DNA from: JAOAPY01 sp041492185
GTDB taxonomy: Bacteria; Acidobacteriota; Blastocatellia; Pyrinomonadales; Pyrinomonadaceae
DNA: 64,000 bases
Direction of reading: 5' to 3'
Assembly: GCA_041492185.1 (NCBI GenBank)
Contig: JBGPWL010000013.1
Span: 8,241-72,240, forward strand
The notes under the pieces are model-generated. The model saw nothing but the letters and a program-made list of their open reading frames with translations, did not search any database and was not told the DNA's origin. The position numbers and the translations under genes are program-made. Position 1 is the first letter of the stretch; each line of letters opens with the position of its first letter. This document shows, one piece after another, positions 34,282 to 44,057 of the stretch.

Positions 34282-35133
34282 ATGTCAGCCTTGATTGAAC
34301 TTCAAATTGAATCGTCAGCTCACACCCGGATTAAGAACATGCAGTTAATCCTCGAAAAGATAACCCGACCTTCGCAACTACCGCGCATTGCGCGCCCGCG
34401 GCTCCTGGCCATGCTTCGGAGCAGTCTCGAGTCGTGCGCGTGCACGGTAATCAGTGGGCGCGCTGGCGCTGGCAAGACCGCATTGGCGACTGACTTTGCA
34501 GAAACCTGCGACAGGCCAGTGGCCTGGTACAAGGTTGATGCTTCGGACGGAGAGTTACGAATCTTCTTCGATTATCTGGTTGCCAGCATCCGGCAGCAAA
34601 GGCCCGCATTTAACAAACACGCCATCATGTCGCTCGCAGGATCCGCGAAATCCAATGACATTCCGCTGCTCGCAGAGACCTTTGTCTTTGAACTCCTCGA
34701 GGGCGAGGGTAATCCGTTGCTAATCGTCATTGAGGACCTGCATCTAGTTTGCGATACCGAGTGGCTGGTACCATTTCTCCGCCGTCTCTTGCCGTTAGTG
34801 CCGCGAGATGTTCACGTCCTGTTCACCAGCCGGACTTTGCCGCCTGCGCCGCTCTGGCGCATGCGATCAAAGCAGACTCTGGAAGTGATCGACGAGGCGA
34901 CACTCGCTTTCACGCGCGAGGAAGCCGTTGAACTTTTCGAGACTTATGGTTTGTCAGGCGAGCAGACGCGTCTCGCCTTCGATCGCACGAACGGGCGAGC
35001 TGCCGCTCTTGCCGATTATGCGGTTGCGCTAAGCGAGTCACAGATAGAGATCGCAAACGTGCCGGCTGAAATCAGTAAGCAAAGTCGCAGAGATCAAACT
35101 GGGCCTCGAGAATTAGTTGTCCCGATTGGGTGA
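34282..35133 (+). CDS. Truncated MalT-like ATPase (STAND domain only)
   Basis: This 283-residue protein corresponds to the N-terminal ATPase half of MalT/LuxR-type STAND regulators: ITRPSQLPRIARPRLLAML, a P-loop in GRAGAGKTALA (about residues 58-68), WYKVDASDGELRIFFDYLV, a Walker B-like LLIVIEDLHLV, and the sensor segment LFTSRTLPPAPLWRMR. It ends without the winged-helix, TPR or DNA-binding parts. Its stop overlaps the GTG of the next gene by 4 bp. It is therefore either a separate ATPase subunit or the remnant of a duplicated N-terminus. An internal ATG at residue 20 could also be the start. Confidence 0.8.
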   Translation: MSALIELQIESSAHTRIKNMQLILEKITRPSQLPRIARPRLLAMLRSSLESCACTVISGRAGAGKTALATDFAETCDRPVAWYKVDASDGELRIFFDYLVASIRQQRPAFNKHAIMSLAGSAKSNDIPLLAETFVFELLEGEGNPLLIVIEDLHLVCDTEWLVPFLRRLLPLVPRDVHVLFTSRTLPPAPLWRMRSKQTLEVIDEATLAFTREEAVELFETYGLSGEQTRLAFDRTNGRAAALADYAVALSESQIEIANVPAEISKQSRRDQTGPRELVVPIG

Positions 35134-38100
35134 GAAGGATGATCCGCGGTCATTCAACATCGCCACAACTTGCGGATCCTTTTGGTCTGACGGGCGCAGC
35201 TTACCGCGCAGCCCGTGGATCGATGCCGCATCACTATGCTAATCTCTCGCCAAATCTTAATCCCCCGAGGCAAAGTGAAATGGCGCCAAGCTCCCGTCAG
35301 GGGAAGCCGGCAAAGGCATCTGCTCCAAAATCAACTGAGCAGTCAGGTGGCCAGCGTGGCCTTTTTCTGCGCACGAAGTTGTTGCCGCCGCGGCCGACCG
35401 CTGAACTCCTCTCTCGCCCGCGCTTGACTGAAAGACTGCTCGCGAATCTCTCGCGTCCGATGACGTTGGTCACCGCGAACGCGGGTTCGGGCAAGACTAC
35501 GCTCGTCGCAGATTTTTTACGCACGCACCAACGGCCATTCGTTTGGTATCAGTTAGACCACACGGACGCCGACCCATTGATCCTCCTTGGTTATCTGACT
35601 TACGGCATTCAGCAGGTTGTGCCCGGCTTTGGCGAGGCAATGTTCGCGTACCTGCGGGAATCGGCCAGCGAACTGGCCCAGCATCCGGAGCGTGCCGTTG
35701 ACGTGCTTTTGAATGAAGTATTGGAGCAGGTTGAACAACAGCTTGTCCTGGTCCTGGATGATTACCACCATCTCGGCCCCGAGACACCGGTGCATGCAGT
35801 ACTGGATCGGCTGCTGGCGTATTTGCCAGATGTTCTGCACGTCGTCGTCATCTCGCGCGAGATGCCTCCGCTTTCAGTGGCTCGGTTGCGAGCGCAAGAG
35901 CCGGAAGCGATCATCGATCGCGCTGACCTCCTGTTCACGGACGAAGAAACGCAGCAGCTCTTTCGCAAAGTTTTTGACCTGGAGTTGACCGCCGAGCAGC
36001 TTACCGAATACCGGGAACGCACGCACGGCTGGATTACCGCTTTGCAACTCGTGAGACAGGTTGCGCAAAGAAGTCTCGCTGGAGTTCAGGGCCAGAACGG
36101 CCACCCGGATCTATCTGAGATCTTGCGGCAATCTGAGCGCGATATTTTTGACTATTTTGCCGAGGAGGTTTTTTCCGGTGAGTCAGAGAAAGTTCAGCCA
36201 CTTCTGCTGCGGATTTCGCTGCTGAATCGGATCGAGCTCGACACCTGCACGGCCCTTTATCCCGGCATGAATTGCTCGCGGGTCTTGCCGGCCCTGGTGC
36301 GGCGCAACGTCTTCATCACCGTGGCCAGCGATGGACGTGGCGAGGAATACCGGCTACACCCGCTGTTCCAAAGTTTCTTGCGGCGCCGTCTTCGCAGTGA
36401 GGTCGGGCGCGCTGGGGTGGCTGCCGAACATCTGCTCTGCGCCGAGCATTTCGCCGAACGTCAGTTGTGGGAGCAGGCGGCGCGCCATTTCCTCACCGCA
36501 GAGGACTTTGATAGCGCCGCCAAGTTAGTGGCCGAGCGAGGCGGGAAGTGGATCGCTTCGGGGGCGTTGGGCTCGCTGGCCTCTTTGGCGGATGCGATTC
36601 CGACGGCGGCTCTGGAAACTCATCCGCGAGCGTTGGCCCACCGCGCGGAAGTGGCGCGGCTGCGTGGCGAGTACGATGCGGCCCAAGCGCTGTTTCGACG
36701 CACAATCACTCTCCTGCAGCAGCAGGAAGACCGCGAAGGCGAAGCCGAAGCGCTTCGTTCTCTTGCCGCCATCGCCAGAAGCCAGCGCGATTTTAGTGTC
36801 GCGTTTACGTACCTGGATCGAGCCACTCAACTGACCGATGAGCATTCAGCGGTAAGAATGAAGTGTGGCAACACGCGCGGGTTGTGCCTGGTAGCCATGG
36901 GCCAGTGGACCGCCGCCGAGCGAGAGTTTCGCGCGGCCTTGCAACTTGCCGAGGAGCGACACGACGAATATTACGCGAGACTGATTGCTCACAACCTTGG
37001 TACGCCCGCGGGGATGCGCGGTGATTTCGGCGAAGCCCTACAGTGGCTCAGCCGCATGCTACGAACCGATAGCCAAAGACCACCTGCTCCCCAGGAAGCA
37101 ATCGCTCATCTGAACATGGCGCGCTGCTATTTGTACCGAGGAGACTTTGCGGCCTGTGAACAGCACCTGGGCAGTGCGCTTGAACGGTGCCAGCTTTTCA
37201 ACCTCGTTGCATTGCGCGGCGAGATTTTTGAAGCGTATGGCAATCTCTATCGCGAGTTGACCGAGGTCGAGCGGGCCACCGAGTTTTACGAACGCGCGGC
37301 GCGCGCGTACGACGAAGCAGGAATCAACCTGGAACGAGTAGAGTTGCTCGAAGAGCGAGCCCTGCTCAGTTTAAAAGTTGGAGACCTTCCCACCGCGCGC
37401 GCACAACTGGATCGGCTGATTAACTCCCGACCCGTTGAAAGGGACGAGATGCGCTTCTACACCGCGTCGCTATCGCGTGCGCGCGTCATGATTGCGCAGG
37501 GAGAGCACGAGTCAGCCAGCACCGAATTAACCAACGCTATCAATTATTTTCGCGCGCATGGCCTCTACTACTATGAGGCTCAAGCCTGCCTGGGCGTAGC
37601 TTCCTGCGAGCTGAGACTTGGCAGGGAACCTGAGATGTTTGAGCATCTGCGACGCGCGCTTGATCTTGCGCTGCGCTACGACTATGAATACTGGCTGCAG
37701 CGCGAAATAACCAGCAGTCCGGATCTGTTCTCGTCGGAAGAGGCGGCTGAGATGCTCCCGGCGGATCTGCGCGCGCAGTTGGCGACAGCCCTGCGACAGG
37801 TCTCGCAACGCCCCCTTGCGCCGCAAACAGCGGTGGCCGCCTTGGCCTTAGTCACAACGCCACTCGTCGATCTCACGATTAATATGCTTGGTCCGGTTGA
37901 GATTGTGCGCGATCCCACCCGACCGCTGGCGCCCGATGCGTGGGCCACGCGCCGCGCGCGCGACATCCTCTGTTTCATTGCGTCGCGCAGACACCGCCGG
38001 GCTTCAAAGGACTCGATCATCGACACCTTCTGGGGCGAAACAGATCTGGATGTCATCGAAAGAAACTTTCACCCGACCGTGTCGCACATACGAAAGGCGC

Positions 38101-38639
38101 TCAACAGCAAACAGTCATTCAAGCAGAATTTCTTGCTCTACCGCGACGGTGATTACCTGCTCAATACCGACTTTTCTTATCGCATCGACGTCGAGGAGTT
38201 CGACCGCCTGCTGACTGAAGGAGAGTTAGCACGACGCGCGCGTCAATTTGATCGGTGCGTTGAGTGTTACGAATCCGCGGTTGCGCTTTATCGTGGCGAA
38301 TTCATGCAGGGCAGTTACGACCCCTGGGCTGAAGAGCAAAGGTCCTACTATCGCAAGCAGTATTTGCAGTTGCTCGAGTCTCTCGTCAGCGTGGCGCAAA
38401 AAATGGAAGACTGGTTCAAATCAACCCAACTGGCGCAGCAAATTCTGCATGATGATCCGTTTCGCGAGGACATTCACTGCCTGTTGATGCGCGCGCATGC
38501 TGCCCTGGGCAACAAGGGCGCGGTGAGAGAACAGTACGAGGGTCTCCAGCGATTACTACAGAGCGAACTCGGAGTAGAAGTAAGCGCGAAAACGCGCAAG
38601 ACTTATGAGGAAATGATGGATCCAGCAAAGCAAGCCTAG
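35130..38639 (+). CDS. MalT-like ATPase / TPR / SARP-type transcriptional regulator
   Basis: This 1169-residue regulator starts at a GTG overlapping the previous gene. After a ~70-residue polar N-terminus comes a STAND ATPase (LFLRTKLLPPRPTAELLSRP, P-loop ANAGSGKTTL at ~115-124, Walker B LVLVLDDYHHL). A winged-helix region and long TPR-like helices fill ~330-900 (for example AEVARLRGEYDAAQALFRRT). The C-terminus has an OmpR-type winged helix (about 912-1010, TRRARDILCFIASRRHR, HIRKALNSK) followed by a bacterial transcriptional activator domain (about 1020-1160, ending LGVEVSAKTRKTYEEMM). The last two parts define the SARP family, which usually activates transcription from 11-bp direct repeats. 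Such repeats occur at 34213 and 25143. Confidence 0.9.
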   Translation: MRRMIRGHSTSPQLADPFGLTGAAYRAARGSMPHHYANLSPNLNPPRQSEMAPSSRQGKPAKASAPKSTEQSGGQRGLFLRTKLLPPRPTAELLSRPRLTERLLANLSRPMTLVTANAGSGKTTLVADFLRTHQRPFVWYQLDHTDADPLILLGYLTYGIQQVVPGFGEAMFAYLRESASELAQHPERAVDVLLNEVLEQVEQQLVLVLDDYHHLGPETPVHAVLDRLLAYLPDVLHVVVISREMPPLSVARLRAQEPEAIIDRADLLFTDEETQQLFRKVFDLELTAEQLTEYRERTHGWITALQLVRQVAQRSLAGVQGQNGHPDLSEILRQSERDIFDYFAEEVFSGESEKVQPLLLRISLLNRIELDTCTALYPGMNCSRVLPALVRRNVFITVASDGRGEEYRLHPLFQSFLRRRLRSEVGRAGVAAEHLLCAEHFAERQLWEQAARHFLTAEDFDSAAKLVAERGGKWIASGALGSLASLADAIPTAALETHPRALAHRAEVARLRGEYDAAQALFRRTITLLQQQEDREGEAEALRSLAAIARSQRDFSVAFTYLDRATQLTDEHSAVRMKCGNTRGLCLVAMGQWTAAEREFRAALQLAEERHDEYYARLIAHNLGTPAGMRGDFGEALQWLSRMLRTDSQRPPAPQEAIAHLNMARCYLYRGDFAACEQHLGSALERCQLFNLVALRGEIFEAYGNLYRELTEVERATEFYERAARAYDEAGINLERVELLEERALLSLKVGDLPTARAQLDRLINSRPVERDEMRFYTASLSRARVMIAQGEHESASTELTNAINYFRAHGLYYYEAQACLGVASCELRLGREPEMFEHLRRALDLALRYDYEYWLQREITSSPDLFSSEEAAEMLPADLRAQLATALRQVSQRPLAPQTAVAALALVTTPLVDLTINMLGPVEIVRDPTRPLAPDAWATRRARDILCFIASRRHRRASKDSIIDTFWGETDLDVIERNFHPTVSHIRKALNSKQSFKQNFLLYRDGDYLLNTDFSYRIDVEEFDRLLTEGELARRARQFDRCVECYESAVALYRGEFMQGSYDPWAEEQRSYYRKQYLQLLESLVSVAQKMEDWFKSTQLAQQILHDDPFREDIHCLLMRAHAALGNKGAVREQYEGLQRLLQSELGVEVSAKTRKTYEEMMDPAKQA

Positions 38640-38900
38640 GCGCTTAGGCCGGCGGAGGATTCTTCTGCAAAACACAACGCGAATGCAACACGTGCAGACC
38701 AAGCGCCAACTAGAATGCGTTACTGTTCCAAAGCACGAATCGGTGGCGCGGCGAAGATACTGGCAGGCGGCGTTCAAGAATGAGGTCGCTAACGCTATTT
38801 GCAAGTCAAACGGTTACGGAAGACCCCCCAGAGGAGCGCACTCTCGCCATTTGAATGTTGTTAGCATGACTGCACCAACAAACCCGACTGAGGTGATGGT

Positions 38901-41888
38901 TTGCTAAAGATGATCCTTCCAAAGAGCGGCTACGGAGCCAAGCAACTTCTCGCTTTGGCCCTGGTTCTCCTTCTTGGCGTCACACCAGCTTTAGGCGGAA
39001 TCACTATCACCGGCTCGAACGGCATCGTCATGACCGGCGCTGACAGTGTCACCTTCGATCATACAAACGGGATTGTCATGACGGGCGCGGACGGCGTCCT
39101 CAACTATGGGGCCAACGGCATCGTGATGACCGGCGCGGATGGGATTGTAATGACCGGCGCCGACGGCCTGTCTTATCCAAACAGCGTGCGCGCGGTAAGT
39201 GCCGACGGCATTGTGATGACTGGCGCTGACGGCATTGTAATGACCGGCGCGGATGGGATTGTGATGACCGGCGCCGACGGCACCACCTATACCTCAACTT
39301 CAATCACAATTAACCAGGCCAATGGCATTGTGATGACCGGCGCCGATGGCATCGTGATGACCGGCGCGGACGGAGTTGAACAGACAACGGCAAACGGCAT
39401 CGTGATGACCGGCGCGGATGGGATTGTGATGACCGGCGCCGATGGGATTGTAATGACAGGCGCGGATGGCATCGTGATGACGGGCGCGGACGGCACTGTT
39501 TCGTCAGTTGTACCCAATGGAATGAAGTTCACCAACGTCACTGGAATTGTGATGACCGGCGCGGATGGCATTGTGATGACTGGCGCTGACGGAATCATGG
39601 TGACTGACGCCTATGGTCTGCCCGCGACTGGCGGAAACGCTGCGCAGAGTGGACTACAGAGTGTGGACCCGGAGTTGGCAGTGCAACTCAACCAACTGAC
39701 TGACGACAGCAATGTCAATGCCGCGATTGTCTATTACCACCTGCCCAACGATACCGACTTTGCTGACTTGCAGCGGATCGGCGTTGTCGGCGGCACACGT
39801 TATCGCGTGCTTCCCATGATCACGATGACCGCAACGCGTACTCAGGTCATTGCGATCTCGCATCTGTCATCGGTGCGGTCGATATACGGCAACCGCACGC
39901 TTAACTTAAGCAGCGAACCTGAAGTGCGTGCGGGCACCGGCGTTGATCGCGCATGGCGGGATGCAGAAGTTACTAACCACAACTCAAACCTCCCGGTCAG
40001 CGGCCGCAATGTTACAGTCGCCGTGTTGGATACGGGGATAGACGGCACACATGGTGATCTCGCGGGCCGCGTGACACAAAATGTGAAACTGGCGAGCATG
40101 CAAAGCGCTAGTGTTGGTTTCAATTATCCGGTCAATACAGAGAATCTGCCCAACACTGACCAGGCTTACGGGCACGGCACATTTGTCGCCGGCCTTATCG
40201 GCGGTAATGGCGCGCAGTCGAGTGGAAAGTACAGCGGTGTCGCGCCGGGCGCGCGCCTGGTTGGCTTGAGCGCTGGCGATCTCACCTTGCTCTATGTGTT
40301 GGAAGGTTTCGACTATTTGTTGACCCGCGGCGGCGACCTCGGCGTACGCGTAGTGAATTGCAGCTTCTCGGCAAACACCGTCTTTGACGTAAACGATCCC
40401 GTGAATGTCGCCACGCGGATGTTAACTGACCACGGCATCAACGTCGTCTTCTCGGCGGGAAACAGCGGACCAGGCCTGCACACCTTGAATCCCTACGCGG
40501 TCGCCCCGTGGGTCATCAGCGTTGGAGCGACCGACACACCGGGACATGTTGCGAGTTTTTCATCGCGAGGAGATTTCGCAAGTGCGCTGTTCCATCCGAC
40601 ACTGGTTGCGCCAGGCGTGAATGTGATCAGCGTGCGCGGGTCGGGAGTCGCCAACGTCACCGGCGCTGAAGGCGTAGCCGCGGGAACTGATGCCCAACGT
40701 CTCAGCTCATCAGAATTGCCTTACTACACGACGTCCAGTGGAACCAGTTTTTCCGCGCCGCAAGTGGCGGGCGCGATCGCGCTGATGCTTGAAGCCAATC
40801 CCAATCTCACGCCGGCGCAAGTCAAGGACATCTTGCAGCGCAGCGCGACGCCGCTGCCGCCATATTATGAACACGAAGTTGGCGCTGGCATGCTCAATGT
40901 TCATGCCGCGGTTTTGCAGGCATCTTTTCCGGCGCGGCGCATTGGAGCGTGGCGCCGTACGCTCGATCACGGCCAGGTGCAATTCATTAACGATCCGCTA
41001 ACGTCATTCTCCGGCACCGTTCAACCCGGCAGTGCTTCTGATACTACGCTCGCGATTCCAGACAACGCTTTGCTCGCTTCCGTGCAGATTTCCTGGGGGC
41101 CTTTATTGAGCACGAATGATCTCGGTCTGAACGTTTACGATCCGGCCGGCACGCTCAACTCGCAGTCCAACAACCTCAATCTGCCGGGCCTGACCGGCAA
41201 GCGCGAACGCGTCGCTATCGGCACGCCCGCCGCCGGCTCATGGCGGGCGAACGTCATGAACACCCTGGGCGCAGGAGTGGGCGCGCAGCGGTACGCTGGT
41301 GTTTTGGAGATCACCCGCGCGCGATACGCGGCGATGTCGGACGTCACGAGCTTGAGTCCGTCCTTGCGCAGTGACATTTACCAGAATCTTCGAACTTACA
41401 CGATGTGGCCCATTGGCAATAAGTTTCGCGGTGACTTCTCCGTTACGCGCGCTGATCTCGCAATGGCGTTAGTGCTTGGTGGTCGCGTGCCGCAATACTT
41501 GCCGGGCCAAGCCAGTTATTCAGACGCGCGTGATGTTTCGACAATGATCTTTGTCGAAAGCGCGCAGGCGGCGCCGGGTGGTCCACTCTTTATCAACACC
41601 ACTGTCGGCAGCAGATTCCGGCCTTATGGTCCTGTTGATCGTTTGACGGCGGCGGTAGCGCTGGTGCGCGCGGCGGGTCTGCGGGCGCAAGCAGAGAGCC
41701 AGTCCAACGCCCCCCTCGCCGTACTCGACGCTCTCAACATTCCCAGTGAGTTGCGCGGGTACGTTTCTTTGGCAGCTTCGAAGGGCCTTCTCTCCATTGG
41801 CAGTTCCTTCTATCCGGAAAGACCGCTGACGCGCGCCGAGCTTGCTCACGCCATGGCCGCGCTGCAAAGACTAATAGCAACTCAATGA
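38901..41888 (+). CDS. Subtilisin-like serine protease with GIVMTGAD repeats and SLH-like C-terminus
   Basis: This 995-residue protein starts at a TTG (38901) with GAGGTGAT 7 bases before it, a near-perfect ribosome site; the ATG at 38910 is too far from it. A signal peptide (about residues 1-34) precedes 15 exact copies and one degenerate copy of GIVMTGAD (residues ~40-235). After an inhibitor-like segment (VNAAIVYYHLPNDTDFADLQ) comes a peptidase S8 domain with Asp377 in VAVLDTGIDGTHGD, His425 in GHGTFVAGLIGG and Ser616 in GTSFSAPQVAGA. A beta domain follows, and the last ~180 residues resemble S-layer homology modules (DFSVTRADLAMAL, PLTRAELAHAMAAL). It is probably a cell-wall-attached exoprotease. 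Confidence 0.92.
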   Translation: MLKMILPKSGYGAKQLLALALVLLLGVTPALGGITITGSNGIVMTGADSVTFDHTNGIVMTGADGVLNYGANGIVMTGADGIVMTGADGLSYPNSVRAVSADGIVMTGADGIVMTGADGIVMTGADGTTYTSTSITINQANGIVMTGADGIVMTGADGVEQTTANGIVMTGADGIVMTGADGIVMTGADGIVMTGADGTVSSVVPNGMKFTNVTGIVMTGADGIVMTGADGIMVTDAYGLPATGGNAAQSGLQSVDPELAVQLNQLTDDSNVNAAIVYYHLPNDTDFADLQRIGVVGGTRYRVLPMITMTATRTQVIAISHLSSVRSIYGNRTLNLSSEPEVRAGTGVDRAWRDAEVTNHNSNLPVSGRNVTVAVLDTGIDGTHGDLAGRVTQNVKLASMQSASVGFNYPVNTENLPNTDQAYGHGTFVAGLIGGNGAQSSGKYSGVAPGARLVGLSAGDLTLLYVLEGFDYLLTRGGDLGVRVVNCSFSANTVFDVNDPVNVATRMLTDHGINVVFSAGNSGPGLHTLNPYAVAPWVISVGATDTPGHVASFSSRGDFASALFHPTLVAPGVNVISVRGSGVANVTGAEGVAAGTDAQRLSSSELPYYTTSSGTSFSAPQVAGAIALMLEANPNLTPAQVKDILQRSATPLPPYYEHEVGAGMLNVHAAVLQASFPARRIGAWRRTLDHGQVQFINDPLTSFSGTVQPGSASDTTLAIPDNALLASVQISWGPLLSTNDLGLNVYDPAGTLNSQSNNLNLPGLTGKRERVAIGTPAAGSWRANVMNTLGAGVGAQRYAGVLEITRARYAAMSDVTSLSPSLRSDIYQNLRTYTMWPIGNKFRGDFSVTRADLAMALVLGGRVPQYLPGQASYSDARDVSTMIFVESAQAAPGGPLFINTTVGSRFRPYGPVDRLTAAVALVRAAGLRAQAESQSNAPLAVLDALNIPSELRGYVSLAASKGLLSIGSSFYPERPLTRAELAHAMAALQRLIATQ
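39018..39617 (+). repeat. 24-bp in-frame tandem repeat encoding GIVMTGAD
   Basis: The protease gene here repeats a 24-bp unit (GGCATCGTGATGACCGGCGC plus GAT/GAC) fifteen times, singly or in runs of two to four, separated by 8-17 unique codons. Units differ almost only at third codon positions, so the protein sequence is under selection or the array is homogenised. A final degenerate unit encodes GIMVTDAY. Confidence 0.9.
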
Positions 41889-42006
41889 AGACCGGGGGAG
41901 TGAACGCACGCTATGTGCGTACCTAAACGGCGAAGTTAGGGCTCTATGACAACCGCCTGAGCGCTCATCGGGCGTTTCATCCCTTAGAGGTTTCTGAAAG
42001 TTCACC

Positions 42007-42034
42007 TTGCATCCCGAAGTTTTCACCTTATAAT
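42007..42034 (+). promoter_or_regulatory. Sigma-70-type promoter for the opp operon
   Basis: TTGCAT at 42007-42012 and TATAAT at 42029-42034 are 16 bp apart, about 95 bp before the favoured start of the binding-protein gene. Confidence 0.65.
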
Positions 42035-42129
42035 ACGCGCCGGAGTTCGCCACTATGGACCAAGCGAGACATGAGTCATGAATGTTCTCTTGCATGCGCA
42101 GGGTCGGGCGACTGCGGAAGGCAGCGAGC

Positions 42130-44019
42130 ATGTTCAATCTCTCATTGAAAATTAGCTTCGTGATCGTTTTAGCCGCGCTCGCGTTAGCAAGCATCTCGTG
42201 TAGTGCCTCGGCGAAGAACGAAGTCTATTTTGGCAAGACCGTCCCGCCCGCCCGCAACGTTCTGCACTACTACACCGGCGACGAACCGGAATCCCTGGAC
42301 CCGCAAGTGAGCACTGGCCAGCCCGAAGGCCGCATCTACATGGCTCTCTTTGAAGGCTTGGTTGAATACGATCCCAAAGACATGCATCCCATACCGGCGA
42401 TTGCCGAGCGTTGGGACATCAACAACGATTTTTCCGAATTTGTTTTTCATCTCCGCAAGAATGCGCGCTGGTCCAACGGCGACGGCATCAACGCAAATGA
42501 TTTTGTTTACACTTTTCGCCGCGGACTTTCTCCCAAACTGGCATCGCGCAATGCGGGCTTTGGTTACTACCTCAGATACGGCGAGGCGTACAACCAGGGA
42601 GCCGTGTTCGTACAGGACGGGCCGAATCACTTCCTGCTGGAAAAAGACTTCGCGCCTGAGGGAAACACGTCCCAGCCGCTGAGCCAGAAATCGTTGGCGC
42701 CTGCCAAATTGACTTTGCCGGGCGACGAGAAGACACGCAACAAACTGCTGGCAAAAGATCCGAAGTTGAAAGCGGCCGTGGCAGGAAAGGAACTGGTCGA
42801 CGTCAAATCGGAAGACATCGGCGTGGAAGCCGTTGACCCTTACACGTTGCGGCTATCGTTGAGGCAGTCAGCGCCATTCTTCCTGGGGCTGCTCGCTAAT
42901 CAGTTTTTCAGACTCGTTCCTGGCAACGCGGTGAAGGTTTACGGCGACCAATGGGCTACTCTGGGGAAGATCGTCACCTGCGGCCCGTTCAAACTGAAGT
43001 CCTGGAAGCCCTACAACGAACTGATCGTCGAGCGCGATCCGATGTATTGGGACGCGGCCAACGTTCATCTGGATGAAATCGATTTCTATCCGCTGACCGA
43101 TCTCCCAACAGCGATGAATCTTTACAAGGTGGGTGAGCTGGATGCCGTAGCCAATCACAGCGTGCCGAACCCGTGGGTCGAAACAGTGCGCGAAAAGAAG
43201 GATTACATGATTGCGCCCGAGGCCGCGTCAATCTACATTCATATCAACATCACAAAGCCGCCGATGAACGATGTGCGGGTGCGCAAAGCATTCAACCTGG
43301 CGATTGATAAAGACAACTGGATCAAATGGCGGAAGATAGTTAAGCCGTTGGATGGAATCGTGCCCCAGGGAATCTTCAAGGAGTATCCTTATCCAAAGGG
43401 TGACAAGTTTGATCCGGAAAAGGCCAGGGCGTTACTCGCGCAGGCTGGATATCCAGTGACCAGGAACAGCGATGGCAGTTATGCGTGTCCAACTTTTCCA
43501 GTAGATCAAGTCGAATACACTTTTCCTACGGCCTCAACGAACAAAACGATGGCTGAGTTCATGCAAGCGCAGTGGAAACAAAGCCTGGGCATCACCGTGT
43601 CTCTACGGAGCATGGAGTTCAAGACTTTTATTTCTTACCGCGCGAACCTCGAGTACAAGGGAATGGCGTTTGGCGCATTTTCGGCGGACTACATGGATCC
43701 GTACACGTTCTCAAGCATCTTCTACACGCCGGCCGGAGACAACGGCACCGGTTGGTGGGACCAGAAATATGTTGACATGCTTGACGAAGCGAATACGCTC
43801 TCCGCGCCGGGGCGCTTTGAGTTGTTGGCCAGGGCCGAGCAACTCATGATTGATGCGCAACCGATTATTCCGATCGAAACCAGTGCCGTTAACTGGACGA
43901 AGAAGCCTTATGTCAAAGGGCTATATCCAAATGCCGGATCGTTGTTTCCCTGGAAGTTCGTTTACATCGAGCGCGATCCGTCGAAGTGGGACTACGGTAC
44001 GCCAAGCCTGACGGAGTAG
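42130..44019 (+). CDS. Oligopeptide ABC transporter, substrate-binding lipoprotein
   Basis: From the ATG at 42130 this is 629 residues; this start gives a clean signal peptide (MFNLSLKISFVIVLAALALA) ending in the lipobox ASISC and has GGAAG 9 bases upstream. An in-frame ATG at 42082 would add 16 basic residues. The protein has SBP_bac_5 features: YYTGDEPESLDPQVSTGQ, YMALFEGLVEYDPKDMHPIP, HLRKNARWSNGDGINANDFV and NDVRVRKAFNLAIDKD. It captures peptides outside the membrane for the permease genes that follow. It shares its layout, including an insertion at the same place, with the orphan lipoprotein at 23174. Confidence 0.93.
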   Translation: MFNLSLKISFVIVLAALALASISCSASAKNEVYFGKTVPPARNVLHYYTGDEPESLDPQVSTGQPEGRIYMALFEGLVEYDPKDMHPIPAIAERWDINNDFSEFVFHLRKNARWSNGDGINANDFVYTFRRGLSPKLASRNAGFGYYLRYGEAYNQGAVFVQDGPNHFLLEKDFAPEGNTSQPLSQKSLAPAKLTLPGDEKTRNKLLAKDPKLKAAVAGKELVDVKSEDIGVEAVDPYTLRLSLRQSAPFFLGLLANQFFRLVPGNAVKVYGDQWATLGKIVTCGPFKLKSWKPYNELIVERDPMYWDAANVHLDEIDFYPLTDLPTAMNLYKVGELDAVANHSVPNPWVETVREKKDYMIAPEAASIYIHINITKPPMNDVRVRKAFNLAIDKDNWIKWRKIVKPLDGIVPQGIFKEYPYPKGDKFDPEKARALLAQAGYPVTRNSDGSYACPTFPVDQVEYTFPTASTNKTMAEFMQAQWKQSLGITVSLRSMEFKTFISYRANLEYKGMAFGAFSADYMDPYTFSSIFYTPAGDNGTGWWDQKYVDMLDEANTLSAPGRFELLARAEQLMIDAQPIIPIETSAVNWTKKPYVKGLYPNAGSLFPWKFVYIERDPSKWDYGTPSLTE

Positions 44020-44057
44020 CACTGACAGTGCGGCATCTCCCCGTGTTGTTGGGTTTG

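Noticed and set aside
39018..39617. CRISPR-like regular 24-bp repeats
   Set aside because: The repeats are in frame within the protease gene, spacers are coding and of irregular length, and no cas gene is present.
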